In this document: one piece after another, positions 46,567-55,712 of the stretch
Layout of the letters: each line of letters starts with the position of its first letter
How positions within the stretch are numbered: the stretch's first letter is position 1
NCBI RefSeq assembly: GCF_009758205.1
Contig: NZ_WRXN01000004.1
Coordinates: 62,001-126,000, forward strand
DNA length: 64,000 bases
Reading direction: 5' to 3'
Origin: Chitinophaga tropicalis
GTDB lineage: Bacteria > Bacteroidota > Bacteroidia > Chitinophagales > Chitinophagaceae
Made by a program: the position numbers and the translations under genes
The notes under the pieces: generated by a model
The model's input: the letters and a program-made list of their open reading frames with translations, nothing else
Database searches by the model: none
What the model was told of the DNA's origin: nothing

Positions 46567-49077
46567 TTAATGATCTGCGGCTTTTATTAAATACTGACCT
46601 CCCTTTCTTGTGGCAAACGTGAGCGTATAAATACCTCCGTTTTTCAAGAGTTGTCCCTTTGTACCCTGCACCTGCAAGGGCTGGGCAGATCTAAGTGTAC
46701 AGACATTCCCACTTAACGATCTCATCCTGCCAGTAGTCAACCGGCCATCTCTCCAATGCATATCCAGCACAAACCCTCCCCTGGCACACAGGCCGGTTAC
46801 ATCACCGCTTTTCCATGCGGCAGGCAACGCAGGCAGGAGATTTACAAATCCTTCATGGCTCTGCACCAACATTTCGGCCATACCGGCAGTGCCGGCAAAA
46901 TTGCCGTCGATCTGGAAGGGAGGATGCGCATCAAAAAAATTAGGATAGGTACCACCACCGTTATGCATTTCCGTCTCGCTTGTATTGGTATACTGTAATA
47001 GCTGACGGATCAGGTGATAAGCATGATCTCCATCCTGTAAACGAGCCCACCAGTTGATCTTCCAACCGCGGCTCCAGCCGGTTCCTCCATCACCCCGTAT
47101 TTCAAGTGTTTTCCTGGCTGCATCAAAAAATGCAGGTGCATTGCTGACAGTGATCTGTCTGCCAGGATGCAAGCCGAACAAATGCGACACATGACGGTGC
47201 CGGGGATCTGTTTCATCAAATTCTTTGCTCCACTCCAGCAACTGCCCCTTACTGCCTACCTGCATAGGAAACAATTGCTTCTTTTTAGCCAACACCGAAT
47301 CACGAAATGCCTTATCTGAACCAAGTACCTGTGCAGCATCTGCCACATTGGTGAATAAGTCCCATATGATAGCCATATCCATGGTGGTAGCCACGGAGAC
47401 AGCCTGAGCCTTGCCACTACTATCTCTAAACTTATTCTCGGGCGATACGGAAGGTGCGGTTACCAGGTGGCCATGCCCGTCTTCCACTAACCAGTCAAAC
47501 ATGAAACGTGCAGCTGATTTCATCAACGGATATGCAGTATCGGCCAGGAATTTTTTATTTCCGGTAAAGGCATAATGCTCCCACAAATGCTGACTAAGCC
47601 AGGCGCCGCCCATAGGCCAGTTGGCCCATACAGGATCACCTCCTCCATAGTCGCCCACCGGGTTAGCAAGTGCCCATATATCGGAGTTATGATTAGCTGT
47701 CCAGCCCCTTGCATTAAAAAATTCCGTTGCTACACGCGTACCTGTTATTGACAGTCCTTTCAAAAAGTTGAGCAAAGGCAGGTGCATTTCGGAAAGATTG
47801 GTGGTTTCTGCCGGCCAGTAATTCATCTGTGTATTGATATTGATCGTATAGTTGGAACTCCAGGGAGCCCTGAGTTCTTTGTTCCAAATACCTTGTAGAT
47901 TTGCAGGCGGCCCGCCAGGACGGCTGGAAGAAATCAGCAGATAACGGCCAAACTGGAAATAGAGTGTTTCCAGGAACGGGTCATAAGCTCCCTTAGAATA
48001 TGCTTTCAACCGGCTGTCAGCAGGTAATTTTTCCTGGGGGTTTTGATTTCCGAGACTATCTGCAATATGGAATGTCACCCTGTTGAAATAGCGTTGATAG
48101 TCGGCAATATGCTGGCTGAGTAATTGAGTGTAGCCGGCCTTCATAGCGTTATCCAGATATGTTTTCGCCAATGCCTTCTCGTCCCGGCCCTCACTATCGG
48201 GACATTTATCGAAACCATTGAAACTGGTAGCTGCTGTCAGTAAAATCAGCGCCTCGTTAGCCCCGGTCACCGTAATTCCGGTGCTGTCAGTCACTACCTT
48301 ACCTCCCTGGTTTACTATCTTCATGCGTACCTGAAACCGCATACCATTACAGCCCGTCGTGTCTTCATAGATCACATGCTGCCTGTCTCCAGGATTGTAA
48401 TAACTGGGATCTACATGCGCAGGCGCTTTGCCATTTAACAACAGTTCACCGGTTCTTCCAGTGGTAACAGAAAAGCGTAACTGGCTTCTGGCGCCGGCCC
48501 TGAAATTCAGCGTGCCTGCTTTGCCTGCTGTAAGCCTGACCACTAGTACATTATTCGGGGCGGAAGTAAATACTTCACGGCTATAGGTTATATCGCCCAC
48601 ATTGAAGCGGGTAATGGCTACCGCTTTAGAGATATCAAGTTCCCGGTGGTAGTGTGAAGCCTTACCGTTGCTGTAAGATTGTCTGATGATCAGGTCTGCC
48701 AGCGGCATATAGGACTGCGTATAGGGTCCTTGTATTTTCCGGGTGAGCGAATCTGCCTTATTATAGTTGCCTTCTTCCAGCAAAGCCTTTCGGATAGCAG
48801 GAAGATAGCCGGCAACGCCCGGGTTGAGAACCTTATTCACAGGACCACCACTGTATAGTGTACTTTCATTCAATTGCAGTAATTCTTCTTCCACTCCGCC
48901 AAATACCATTGCACCGATTTTTCCATTTCCTACCGGCAGGGCCTCCACCCACTGAGCAGCAGGTTTATCATACCAGAGTTTAAGGGCCGGCTGCTGCGCA
49001 AATGCTTTGCTACTTAATAACCCCGCAACCAGGATCAGCCGGGCTTTCAGCCTACCATAATTTTCAAATAACATCAT
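46567..49077 (-). CDS. GH95 alpha-L-fucosidase/alpha-L-galactosidase (first)
   Basis: From the ATG at 49077 the protein has 836 residues; the frame opens at 49119 but the signal peptide starts MMLFENYGRLKARL. GH95 hallmarks are the N-terminal domain (WYDKPAAQWVEALPVGNGKIGAM), the pocket motif TININTQMNYWPAE with Asn413 and Asn415, the acid motif SVSPENKF, WARLQDGDHAY and the late QIDGNFAGTAG carrying the catalytic Asp. Thr411 stands where characterised fucosidases have His (His-x-Asn-x-Asn). From memory of the B. ovatus GH95 alpha-L-galactosidase, Thr at this place goes with L-galactose preference. It would remove an L-Gal or L-Fuc cap. A GH2 remnant and a second GH95 lie upstream on the same strand. 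Confidence 0.92.
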   Translation of the reverse strand: MMLFENYGRLKARLILVAGLLSSKAFAQQPALKLWYDKPAAQWVEALPVGNGKIGAMVFGGVEEELLQLNESTLYSGGPVNKVLNPGVAGYLPAIRKALLEEGNYNKADSLTRKIQGPYTQSYMPLADLIIRQSYSNGKASHYHRELDISKAVAITRFNVGDITYSREVFTSAPNNVLVVRLTAGKAGTLNFRAGARSQLRFSVTTGRTGELLLNGKAPAHVDPSYYNPGDRQHVIYEDTTGCNGMRFQVRMKIVNQGGKVVTDSTGITVTGANEALILLTAATSFNGFDKCPDSEGRDEKALAKTYLDNAMKAGYTQLLSQHIADYQRYFNRVTFHIADSLGNQNPQEKLPADSRLKAYSKGAYDPFLETLYFQFGRYLLISSSRPGGPPANLQGIWNKELRAPWSSNYTININTQMNYWPAETTNLSEMHLPLLNFLKGLSITGTRVATEFFNARGWTANHNSDIWALANPVGDYGGGDPVWANWPMGGAWLSQHLWEHYAFTGNKKFLADTAYPLMKSAARFMFDWLVEDGHGHLVTAPSVSPENKFRDSSGKAQAVSVATTMDMAIIWDLFTNVADAAQVLGSDKAFRDSVLAKKKQLFPMQVGSKGQLLEWSKEFDETDPRHRHVSHLFGLHPGRQITVSNAPAFFDAARKTLEIRGDGGTGWSRGWKINWWARLQDGDHAYHLIRQLLQYTNTSETEMHNGGGTYPNFFDAHPPFQIDGNFAGTAGMAEMLVQSHEGFVNLLPALPAAWKSGDVTGLCARGGFVLDMHWRDGRLTTGRMRSLSGNVCTLRSAQPLQVQGTKGQLLKNGGIYTLTFATRKGGQYLIKAADH

Positions 49078-49140
49078 TCTATTCTTTTTATAAATAATAA
49101 TTTTCCAATGCTGCCTCAAACGGCATACTATTCCAATACC

Positions 49141-49417
49141 TTACCCATTACCTCTACTTTCAGGCGACATAAAAAAAGGAATACTAAATGAATGCGGAAT
49201 ACCAACGGTTTCCCATTGTGTATCATTGAAACCTACTTCATGCGCACCTTTAACGTCACCCAGTTTAAACTTCCAACTACGGTTGATATTAAGTGTAACC
49301 CGGCTTACATTACCAGCTAAGATCAAACGTTCCTCTTTAAATGACTGTGCAATGCCTGTTAATGAGGTAACACAACCAAAACAAAACAATATTTTTCCCT
49401 GTCAACATGTTGTTCAT
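49141..49417 (-). pseudogene. GH2 (beta-galactosidase family) 5' remnant
   Basis: Only the first about 90 codons of a GH2 enzyme (normally 800 or more) remain. The signal region begins at ATG 49417 (MNNMLTGKNIVLFWLCYL) and is out of frame with the rest. From 49389 the frame reads LTGIAQSFKEERL, then the GH2 sugar-binding start INRSWKFKLGDVKGA, FNDTQWETVGIPHSFSIPFFMSPE, and stops a few codons later, just after where GH2 proteins continue with YVGYGWYRK. The rest is deleted. It lies between two GH95 genes on the same strand and is part of the decaying enzyme set. Confidence 0.85.
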
Positions 49418-49439
49418 TTACCGATCTGAATGAATGTTA

Positions 49440-51815
49440 TTATGAAAAATCAGTCAATTTAAGTGTTACTTCTCCTGAAGGTTTTACATGTATTTCCTTT
49501 ACTTTATCTCTGTACCTTACAGGAATGTTTCCACCTGTTGCAGATCTGATAACAGTTTTCAGCAGCACTCCTTTCTTCCAGTATATGTCGACCTCAAATC
49601 CTCCTCTTGCTTTAAGACCTTTGACATAACCGGCAGCATATTTTGAAGGCAATGCCGGTAAAATGGAGATTTCTCCTCCCTGGCTTTGCAATAACATGGC
49701 AGCTATAGCTGCAGTAATACCCAAATTGCCGTCAATCTGCCAGAAACCAGTAAAATTGCAGGTTAGATTGGGGAACAGAGCAAGGTCGAAATGTCTGTCT
49801 ATGATCATCTGAACACTATCGGCCTCCTCTAATCCTGCCCAGAAGCTGGCGGCAAAAGCACCTGTCCAGCTGCCGCTGTTGGCGCCGTAACCCGGTCGGC
49901 GGGCTTCCACTGTTTTACGAAATGCCCTGGCAAGTTCCGGTGTCTTCCTTACATGTATTAAATCGCCGGCCACTAACCCCCAGCCTTGAGCTACCTGATC
50001 ATTATGAGGGTTCTCAGGGTACCAATCGTCATTCCATTCCTGTAACTGTCCGGTAACAGGACTTATCTTCATAGGGGCTAAGCGATTGTAAACATGTAAG
50101 ACCCCGGCTTTAAAAGCCTGATCTTTGCCAAGTATATCCACAGCCTCCATAGTATGCTGGAACAGAGAACGAATAATCTGCATGTCCTGCGATGCACCCA
50201 TACATGCCCAGCCTTTTTCACCATTAGGTTTCTTATAATTATTCTCAAAAGAAACTGCAGGATTAGTGACAAGGTTTCCGTTATTGTCCTCCTGTAAATT
50301 ATCAAGGTAGAAGCGGGTTGCCTCCTCAAGAACAGGATAATACTCATTCAAAAAAGCCTTATCCTGCGTGAACAGGTAATGCTCCCAGATATGCTGGCAC
50401 AGCCATGCTCCACCTACCTGGTATATAGCCCATAGGCCATTTCCACCCACAGGCCAGGTGGTTCTCCAGATATCGATATTATGATGTGCCACCCAACCAC
50501 GGGCATTATATAAGTTCTTTGCAGTTTTGCTGCCGTCTACTGTTGCTTCACGTATTAAATCCATTAACGGCAGATGGCATTCGGACAGATTAGCCACTTC
50601 TACCGGCCAGTAATTGATCTGGGCATTACAGTTCAATGTCCAATTGGCGCTCCAGGCCGGCTGCAATAAATCATTCCATATTCCCTGCAGATTAGCAGGT
50701 TGGGAACCCGGACGGGAAGATGAGATTAACAGATAACGTCCAAACTGGAAATACAGCGCCGTTAAAGCAGGATCCGATCCGTTCCTATAGTTCCTGATCC
50801 TCTGATCAACAGGCAATGCTGCATCAGAATTGATACCCAGATCAATAGTTACCCTGCCAAATAACTGTGTATAGTCATCTACATGTCTCTTGTACAGCTC
50901 CCGGAAGTTTTTGCCATTCAGTCCGGACAGATAAGCCTCACATAACTTCCTTTCGTCTTTCCCTTCCTTAAAGGGATCTTTATCAAAGCCGTTGTAGCTG
51001 GTTGCCGCTACGAAAATGAAGGTAACGGCCGACGCATTTCTCAGCTCCAGCTTATCTCCTCCGGTCATTATTTCGCCATCTGTTTCTTTGATCATCAATC
51101 TACCCTCGAAACGCATGCCATGCCCTTCTTCATAAACAGGAGCGTGAACACCCTGATAATTTGGCTCAACATGTTTGGGAGCCTGACCACTGATGATTAA
51201 CTGATCCTTTTGGGCAATAACATTGTTTTTAATTTTGCTTTTTAGTTCGGCTATTATATTGACCGACTTCTTTTTATCTGCTGAAATCCGAATAACAATG
51301 GTCTGATCCGGGTAAGAGGAAAAAATTTCTCTCTTATAATTTACGCCTGCCTGCCGGTAAGAGATAGTAACAATTCCTCTGGACAGATCCAATTCCCGCC
51401 TGTAATCTGTTGCCGTGCTATCTCCCATTGTAAGCAGGATGTCAACCAGCGGCATATAACTTTGATTCCATGGTCCCAGCATATGCTTATTGATCAATTG
51501 TCCGGCTTCGGCATTTTTCCCCTCGCGTATCAGCTTTCTTATTTCATCAAGGTATCGGTAGGTGCCAGGCTTTTGCAGATCACGGGGTTCGCCGGACCAG
51601 AAAGTATCATCATTCGTCTCTATTTTTTCCTGTCCAATGCCTCCGGAAACCATTCCTCCCAGCCGGCCATTACCGATGGGAATTGCCTCTGTCCACCGGG
51701 AAGCAGGGCTATTAAAGTAATAAGACAAAGAGGATGCAGCTTTCGTCTGTCCCCGGGCAAAATCCGGCCTAAGGAAGATAAGTGCACAAAAAGCAACAAG
51801 AACATGTTTCTTCAT
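49440..51815 (-). CDS. GH95 alpha-L-fucosidase/alpha-L-galactosidase (second)
   Basis: The protein has 791 residues with a signal peptide (MKKHVLVAFCALIFLRPDFARG). It has the GH95 N-terminal domain (YYFNSPASRWTEAIPIGNG), TLNCNAQINYWPVE with Asn395 and Asn397, AVSFENNY at the catalytic Glu (Ser-Phe-Glu rather than Ser-Pro-Glu) and WQIDGNLGITAA in place of the usual DGNFG. Thr393 takes the place of the fucosidase His, as in the first GH95. The two enzymes are clearly paralogous but far from identical, so they may act on different linkages or caps. It has 192 nt upstream with a short inverted repeat (51866-51879). Confidence 0.92.
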   Translation of the reverse strand: MKKHVLVAFCALIFLRPDFARGQTKAASSLSYYFNSPASRWTEAIPIGNGRLGGMVSGGIGQEKIETNDDTFWSGEPRDLQKPGTYRYLDEIRKLIREGKNAEAGQLINKHMLGPWNQSYMPLVDILLTMGDSTATDYRRELDLSRGIVTISYRQAGVNYKREIFSSYPDQTIVIRISADKKKSVNIIAELKSKIKNNVIAQKDQLIISGQAPKHVEPNYQGVHAPVYEEGHGMRFEGRLMIKETDGEIMTGGDKLELRNASAVTFIFVAATSYNGFDKDPFKEGKDERKLCEAYLSGLNGKNFRELYKRHVDDYTQLFGRVTIDLGINSDAALPVDQRIRNYRNGSDPALTALYFQFGRYLLISSSRPGSQPANLQGIWNDLLQPAWSANWTLNCNAQINYWPVEVANLSECHLPLMDLIREATVDGSKTAKNLYNARGWVAHHNIDIWRTTWPVGGNGLWAIYQVGGAWLCQHIWEHYLFTQDKAFLNEYYPVLEEATRFYLDNLQEDNNGNLVTNPAVSFENNYKKPNGEKGWACMGASQDMQIIRSLFQHTMEAVDILGKDQAFKAGVLHVYNRLAPMKISPVTGQLQEWNDDWYPENPHNDQVAQGWGLVAGDLIHVRKTPELARAFRKTVEARRPGYGANSGSWTGAFAASFWAGLEEADSVQMIIDRHFDLALFPNLTCNFTGFWQIDGNLGITAAIAAMLLQSQGGEISILPALPSKYAAGYVKGLKARGGFEVDIYWKKGVLLKTVIRSATGGNIPVRYRDKVKEIHVKPSGEVTLKLTDFS

Positions 51816-51865
51816 AAATGGTTGGTTAAATATTCTGTCTTGTCAAAAACATTCATTTTACTGTT

Positions 51866-51879
51866 TGTCTGACCAGACA
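51866..51879. promoter_or_regulatory. short inverted repeat TGTCTG-AC-CAGACA
   Basis: Six-nt arms with a 2-nt spacer lie 51 nt upstream of the second GH95 start, in an AT-rich intergenic region (51816-52007). The size fits a small repressor operator, but there is only one copy, so this is weak. Confidence 0.25.
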
Positions 51880-52007
51880 TTTATTGTGATTCTATTGAGA
51901 CCTTTACAGATTTAATTAACCAAAGCCTTAACTGCAATTCTTTTCTTCAGTTTACTACTGATTAACATTTTCATTCTCCTGAATATTTCAATTCAGACAT
52001 ACCTCTA

Positions 52008-52557
52008 TTAGCGTGCAATGACCAGTTTTCCCGCCGGCAGATCATTCACCTGTAAAAAACAGATACCGGCCACAAGTTGTTTGTTTATTTGAAGTTTTAC
52101 CACTCTGTTAATGTTAACAGCCCTGGTCTGATAAACGTTCACGCCAGCAGCATTAATAATCCGTACTGATACAATCTTACCTGTCAGTGAATAGGGCATG
52201 TGTAAGGTAAGATTACCATTCCTCCATGGATTAGGGCTGATTTGCAGTTCATCATATACAACGTCTGCCTTGGTTTCCTGCAGGGCATGAGCGCTTTCCC
52301 GCATCAATAACCCGTCTGCTGGCGGTTCTTCTCCGAAGATCAGATGCCCTTTATAGTATACTGTAATATTCTCATTTTCCTGCATACCGGAGCAGGACGG
52401 GAAGGAATGAACATTAACCTGATTAAAGGCGGACCAGTCTGACCTGGTAATCCGGTACTGGATATTGAGCTGAAAGGTTGATCACAGACTGTGCGATAAC
52501 AATATTCCAGGTAAATATCCAACATATAACCAGCAGGAATATTTGCTTAAGGATCAT
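52008..52557 (-). pseudogene. frameshifted secreted protein with T9SS tail
   Basis: An ATG at 52557 opens a clear signal peptide (MILKQIFLLVICWIFTW...VIAQS), but this frame stops after about 44 codons. The frame that shares its 5' end from about 52480 continues as FQLNIQYRITRSDWSAFNQ and then GMQENENITVYYKGHLIFGEE. It ends as a type IX secretion tail (ELQISPNPWRNGNLTLHM, VAGICFLQVNDL) at 52008. So one frameshift separates the signal from the body, and the body is only about 150 residues. It may be the shrunken remains of a secreted carbohydrate-binding protein or enzyme. It follows the CHRD-lipoprotein gene on the same strand. Confidence 0.7.
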
Positions 52558-52599
52558 ACTTTCTTCTATTTTAATGATGTAAAAATCTATGTGATGAGT

Positions 52600-53814
52600 T
52601 TATTGATAAGCCCCAACATTTAACTCTGTTATATTGGCAAAAGGAGGTCTGTTGCTGGCAGTTATGGTGAGCCTTACATACCTTGTACTGGCAGGAAAGA
52701 AAGCAAGTGACGCGGAACTGTTTGCGTCAAAATCAGACAGCGCACCCATCGTTCTGAAGTTAACACCATCACTGCTTAATTCGAGCATCACTGTTTTGGT
52801 ATCCTGATTTGCAGAACGCCTGTAAACCTGTACAAATGCTACTTCTTTCTCATTTTGCATATCTACCAGCAACCAATGGGGTAAAGGGGCATCAGGTCCC
52901 CACATACTATGCCACCAACTATTGAAATTACCGTCCAGGATAGCATCCTTACCACCGCCATCGCTTGCCTTTTCACTGGAAACGGTTACCGTCCATCCCG
53001 TACGGTCAAGAGGTTTCAACTGCATATCAACATTGATAAGCAGGTCTGCTTTTACACCGGTGCCATCTGCAGCTGTAGCGGTAACGGTGGCCAGTCCTTT
53101 TCCTCTGGCCTCAATCCATCCGGTAGCATCAATACTGACTACGGCCGGGTTTGAAGATGACCAGTTGATAGTTTTGCTGGTGGTATACATGGGTAATACA
53201 ATGGCTCTTATACTGGTGGTATCTCCTACTTTCAGGGTCGTTTTATTACCAGGATTAAATACTATGCTTTTTGAAAGATTAGATGCAGGTCCCGAAGTAT
53301 CCTGCAACTCCGCATTAATCTGCCCTCGCACTATGCCGCCGGGGTTAAGTGAGGTAGAAATCAGATAGTAACAATTACTCTCAGTCAGCCCGATAATTCC
53401 TTTTTTACCCAGTTCGTTCTTACCAGACAGACTAAAGGTATAGCTGCCTGTTGCATTTGTGCTTTGCAGTGCTGAGGAGGTGAGCAGCTGCCCGTTGGTA
53501 CCAGCACCAGCAGGCCCCCACACCTGGATGCTTTTTATGGTATCTGTCACGTTGGTCTCCCAAAGATCCTTCCAGCTTACGGTAGCTGTTACGGTCCTTA
53601 CATCTTCATCCAGCCAGCCTGAAAAAACAGCAGTACCTTTATGAGCAAGAGCCGGCACTAATTGTGCTGCATCTCCATCTCCACTTAAGAGATAAACACA
53701 GGAGTTACTGCTAGTGAGGTCGCCTCCTTTTGTGCAGGCAACCAACAACAATGGCATATATAGCCAGGTAACTATTCTTTTTACTGATCTTATTTTCATC
53801 AAAAAGATTTTCAT
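52600..53814 (-). CDS. surface lipoprotein with CHRD, BIG2 and F5/8 type C domains
   Basis: From the ATG at 53814 the protein has 404 residues. The frame extends to a TTG at 53889 overlapping the SusD stop, but the lipoprotein signal starts MKIFLMKIRSVKRIV and ends LLLVACTKGG. Domains by order: CHRD-like (about 35-170; VTATVSWKDLW, LNPGGIVRGQINAEL), BIG2 Ig-like (about 190-265; TINWSSSNPAVVSIDATG) and a discoidin/CBM32 domain (about 275-404; ILDGNFNSWWHSMW, VAFVQVYRRSANQDT, YVRLTITASNRPPFANITELNV). It is last in the right Sus operon, the usual place for a surface glycan-binding protein, and the CBM32-like domain supports galactose-type ligands. Confidence 0.85.
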   Translation of the reverse strand: MKIFLMKIRSVKRIVTWLYMPLLLVACTKGGDLTSSNSCVYLLSGDGDAAQLVPALAHKGTAVFSGWLDEDVRTVTATVSWKDLWETNVTDTIKSIQVWGPAGAGTNGQLLTSSALQSTNATGSYTFSLSGKNELGKKGIIGLTESNCYYLISTSLNPGGIVRGQINAELQDTSGPASNLSKSIVFNPGNKTTLKVGDTTSIRAIVLPMYTTSKTINWSSSNPAVVSIDATGWIEARGKGLATVTATAADGTGVKADLLINVDMQLKPLDRTGWTVTVSSEKASDGGGKDAILDGNFNSWWHSMWGPDAPLPHWLLVDMQNEKEVAFVQVYRRSANQDTKTVMLELSSDGVNFRTMGALSDFDANSSASLAFFPASTRYVRLTITASNRPPFANITELNVGAYQ

Positions 53815-53885
53815 TTCATGATTAATTTTCTCTGGCAAAATGTTATGGGGAACAGGATGAAAGGCCTGCAAAAGACAATTACTGA

Positions 53886-55703
53886 TCAATAACCGGGATT
53901 CTGCTTCAGTGAAGGGGACTTTGTCAACTCAGTTTGCGGAACAGGAAAGAAATACATCTCATCCCTGAACACGTGGCTGCGAACAACTATCAGCCGGTAG
54001 CTGAAGACACCATTAGCGGCCCTTGTGATCTCCATGCCGTGCATATCCCGGTTCTCTGTCTCCGACGCGATCTTCCATCGGCGCACATCCCAGAAGCGAT
54101 GTTCTTCAAAAGCCAGCTCTACTCTGCGCTCCGCCTGTATAAAAGCCCGCATTTCCTCCTTATTCATACCCGCCCTGATACCGTACATATTATCGACGCC
54201 AGGTTCTATCCCAGCTCTGTTACGGATATCCTTCAGCCACCCGATTATCTGTTCAGAAGGACCATAGGCTTCATTGTAAGCCTCAGCTGCATTGAGCAAT
54301 ATCTCGGCATAACGAATAAGAATACCCGGACGCATCAGCAGGCTACCACCTCCTATTACTGTATTGCTAAGCATTTTATAGCAATAGTAGCCGGTACGCG
54401 TTGCATTGTTCTTATAGATACCATCCAGGTTAGCACTGGTTTCATTTGCATTACCCGCTGGTATAACGCCGGTGTATGTACGTACAGGCTGATCACCAGA
54501 AAAGCCGCTAAAAGCCCGTAATGCGCCGTTAAACGTGACGGTATAATAAAAACGAGGGTCCCGGTTTTTGTACATATCATCTCCTATCCCGGAATATCCT
54601 GATGCAGGGTCAGTAATAGGAAGTCCGTTTTTCATGCCAAAAGCATCTACTAACTCCTGTAATGGAAATACGCTTACAGTTCCTATATACCGGGTGCCAC
54701 GACTGGGCGGGTTCATAATTGTTTCCCGTAACATACTATTCCTTTCCGATGATGGGGTTTGATAAGCAAATATCTGCTCAGGCAAGGCATCATTAGGCTG
54801 GTATACAAGGAACAGGTTATAAAAGAATGGTGTGGAACCTCTGTAAAGACTATACGCATTCATATCAATCACCGCCTTGTTAGCCTCTGCGGCTATCCTC
54901 CAGCGATCAGGATCCGTATTCCCATAAGATACAAGGTGGTCAGGATCATCAGCCCTCTGCGTGTTGGTAAGCGGACTGGCGGCATACAACAATGCTCTTG
55001 CCTTGAGAGCCAGTGCAGCCCCCTTTGTAACCCTGCCGTACTCTTCACCAGGGAAGGTAGTATTGGGATAGCTGAGCGGAAGCATTCCAGCAGCTTTATC
55101 ACATTCTGCAGCGATGTAGTTCACGCATTCTTCATAAGAACTCCGGGGTACATCAATCTTGTCTGTCTCATTGAACACCGTATCGCCAACAATCGGGAAA
55201 CCACCAAAATGTTTCAGCATTGTGAAATAATACCAGGCTCTCAAAAATCTCAACTGTCCCTCGCATCGCATTTTATTCTCAACTGAAAGCGGAATGACAG
55301 GTCTGTTCCTGAGGAAAATATTGATAGCTCTGACCTGCGCATAGGTCGTAGACCAGATATTCTTGTCTGTATTACTGGGGTTGAGCGCTCCTCCGGAAAT
55401 AATGTTCTGCAGGCCGGTTGGAGCGAGAGCAGACTCCGCCTCATCTATAGCGCATTCCAATCCTCCTGATCCAAAACGGTTGGGATCCCACGAATAGGTA
55501 AGATTGGAATAACGGGTATTAACATATTGAATTGCATATACGCTATCGCTGAATATTGCTTCTTCATTGAGGACCGAAAGTTTCTCCCTGTCCAGGAAGT
55601 CTTTCCTGCAGCCCGTTGCCAGTGTTGATACAGCCAGTACAATTAATACCGGCACAATTTTCTGCAGCCTGGTCATTCCATTGTATTTAAGTCTCATAGT
55701 CAT
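53886..55703 (-). CDS. SusD/RagB outer-membrane lipoprotein (second pair, right locus)
   Basis: The protein has 605 residues. The lipoprotein signal ends TLATGCRKDFLDREKL (ATG at 55703; a second ATG at 55676 is possible). SusD features are GQLRFLRAWYYFTMLKHFGGFPIVGD, MRPGILIRYAEILLNAAEAYNE and FIQAERRVELAFEEHRFWDVRRWK near the C-terminus. It is the partner of the SusC at 55713, 9 nt upstream, and is followed by the CHRD/BIG2/CBM32 lipoprotein. It captures oligosaccharide for the SusC channel. Confidence 0.96.
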   Translation of the reverse strand: MTMRLKYNGMTRLQKIVPVLIVLAVSTLATGCRKDFLDREKLSVLNEEAIFSDSVYAIQYVNTRYSNLTYSWDPNRFGSGGLECAIDEAESALAPTGLQNIISGGALNPSNTDKNIWSTTYAQVRAINIFLRNRPVIPLSVENKMRCEGQLRFLRAWYYFTMLKHFGGFPIVGDTVFNETDKIDVPRSSYEECVNYIAAECDKAAGMLPLSYPNTTFPGEEYGRVTKGAALALKARALLYAASPLTNTQRADDPDHLVSYGNTDPDRWRIAAEANKAVIDMNAYSLYRGSTPFFYNLFLVYQPNDALPEQIFAYQTPSSERNSMLRETIMNPPSRGTRYIGTVSVFPLQELVDAFGMKNGLPITDPASGYSGIGDDMYKNRDPRFYYTVTFNGALRAFSGFSGDQPVRTYTGVIPAGNANETSANLDGIYKNNATRTGYYCYKMLSNTVIGGGSLLMRPGILIRYAEILLNAAEAYNEAYGPSEQIIGWLKDIRNRAGIEPGVDNMYGIRAGMNKEEMRAFIQAERRVELAFEEHRFWDVRRWKIASETENRDMHGMEITRAANGVFSYRLIVVRSHVFRDEMYFFPVPQTELTKSPSLKQNPGY

Positions 55704-55712
55704 ATCATTTAA

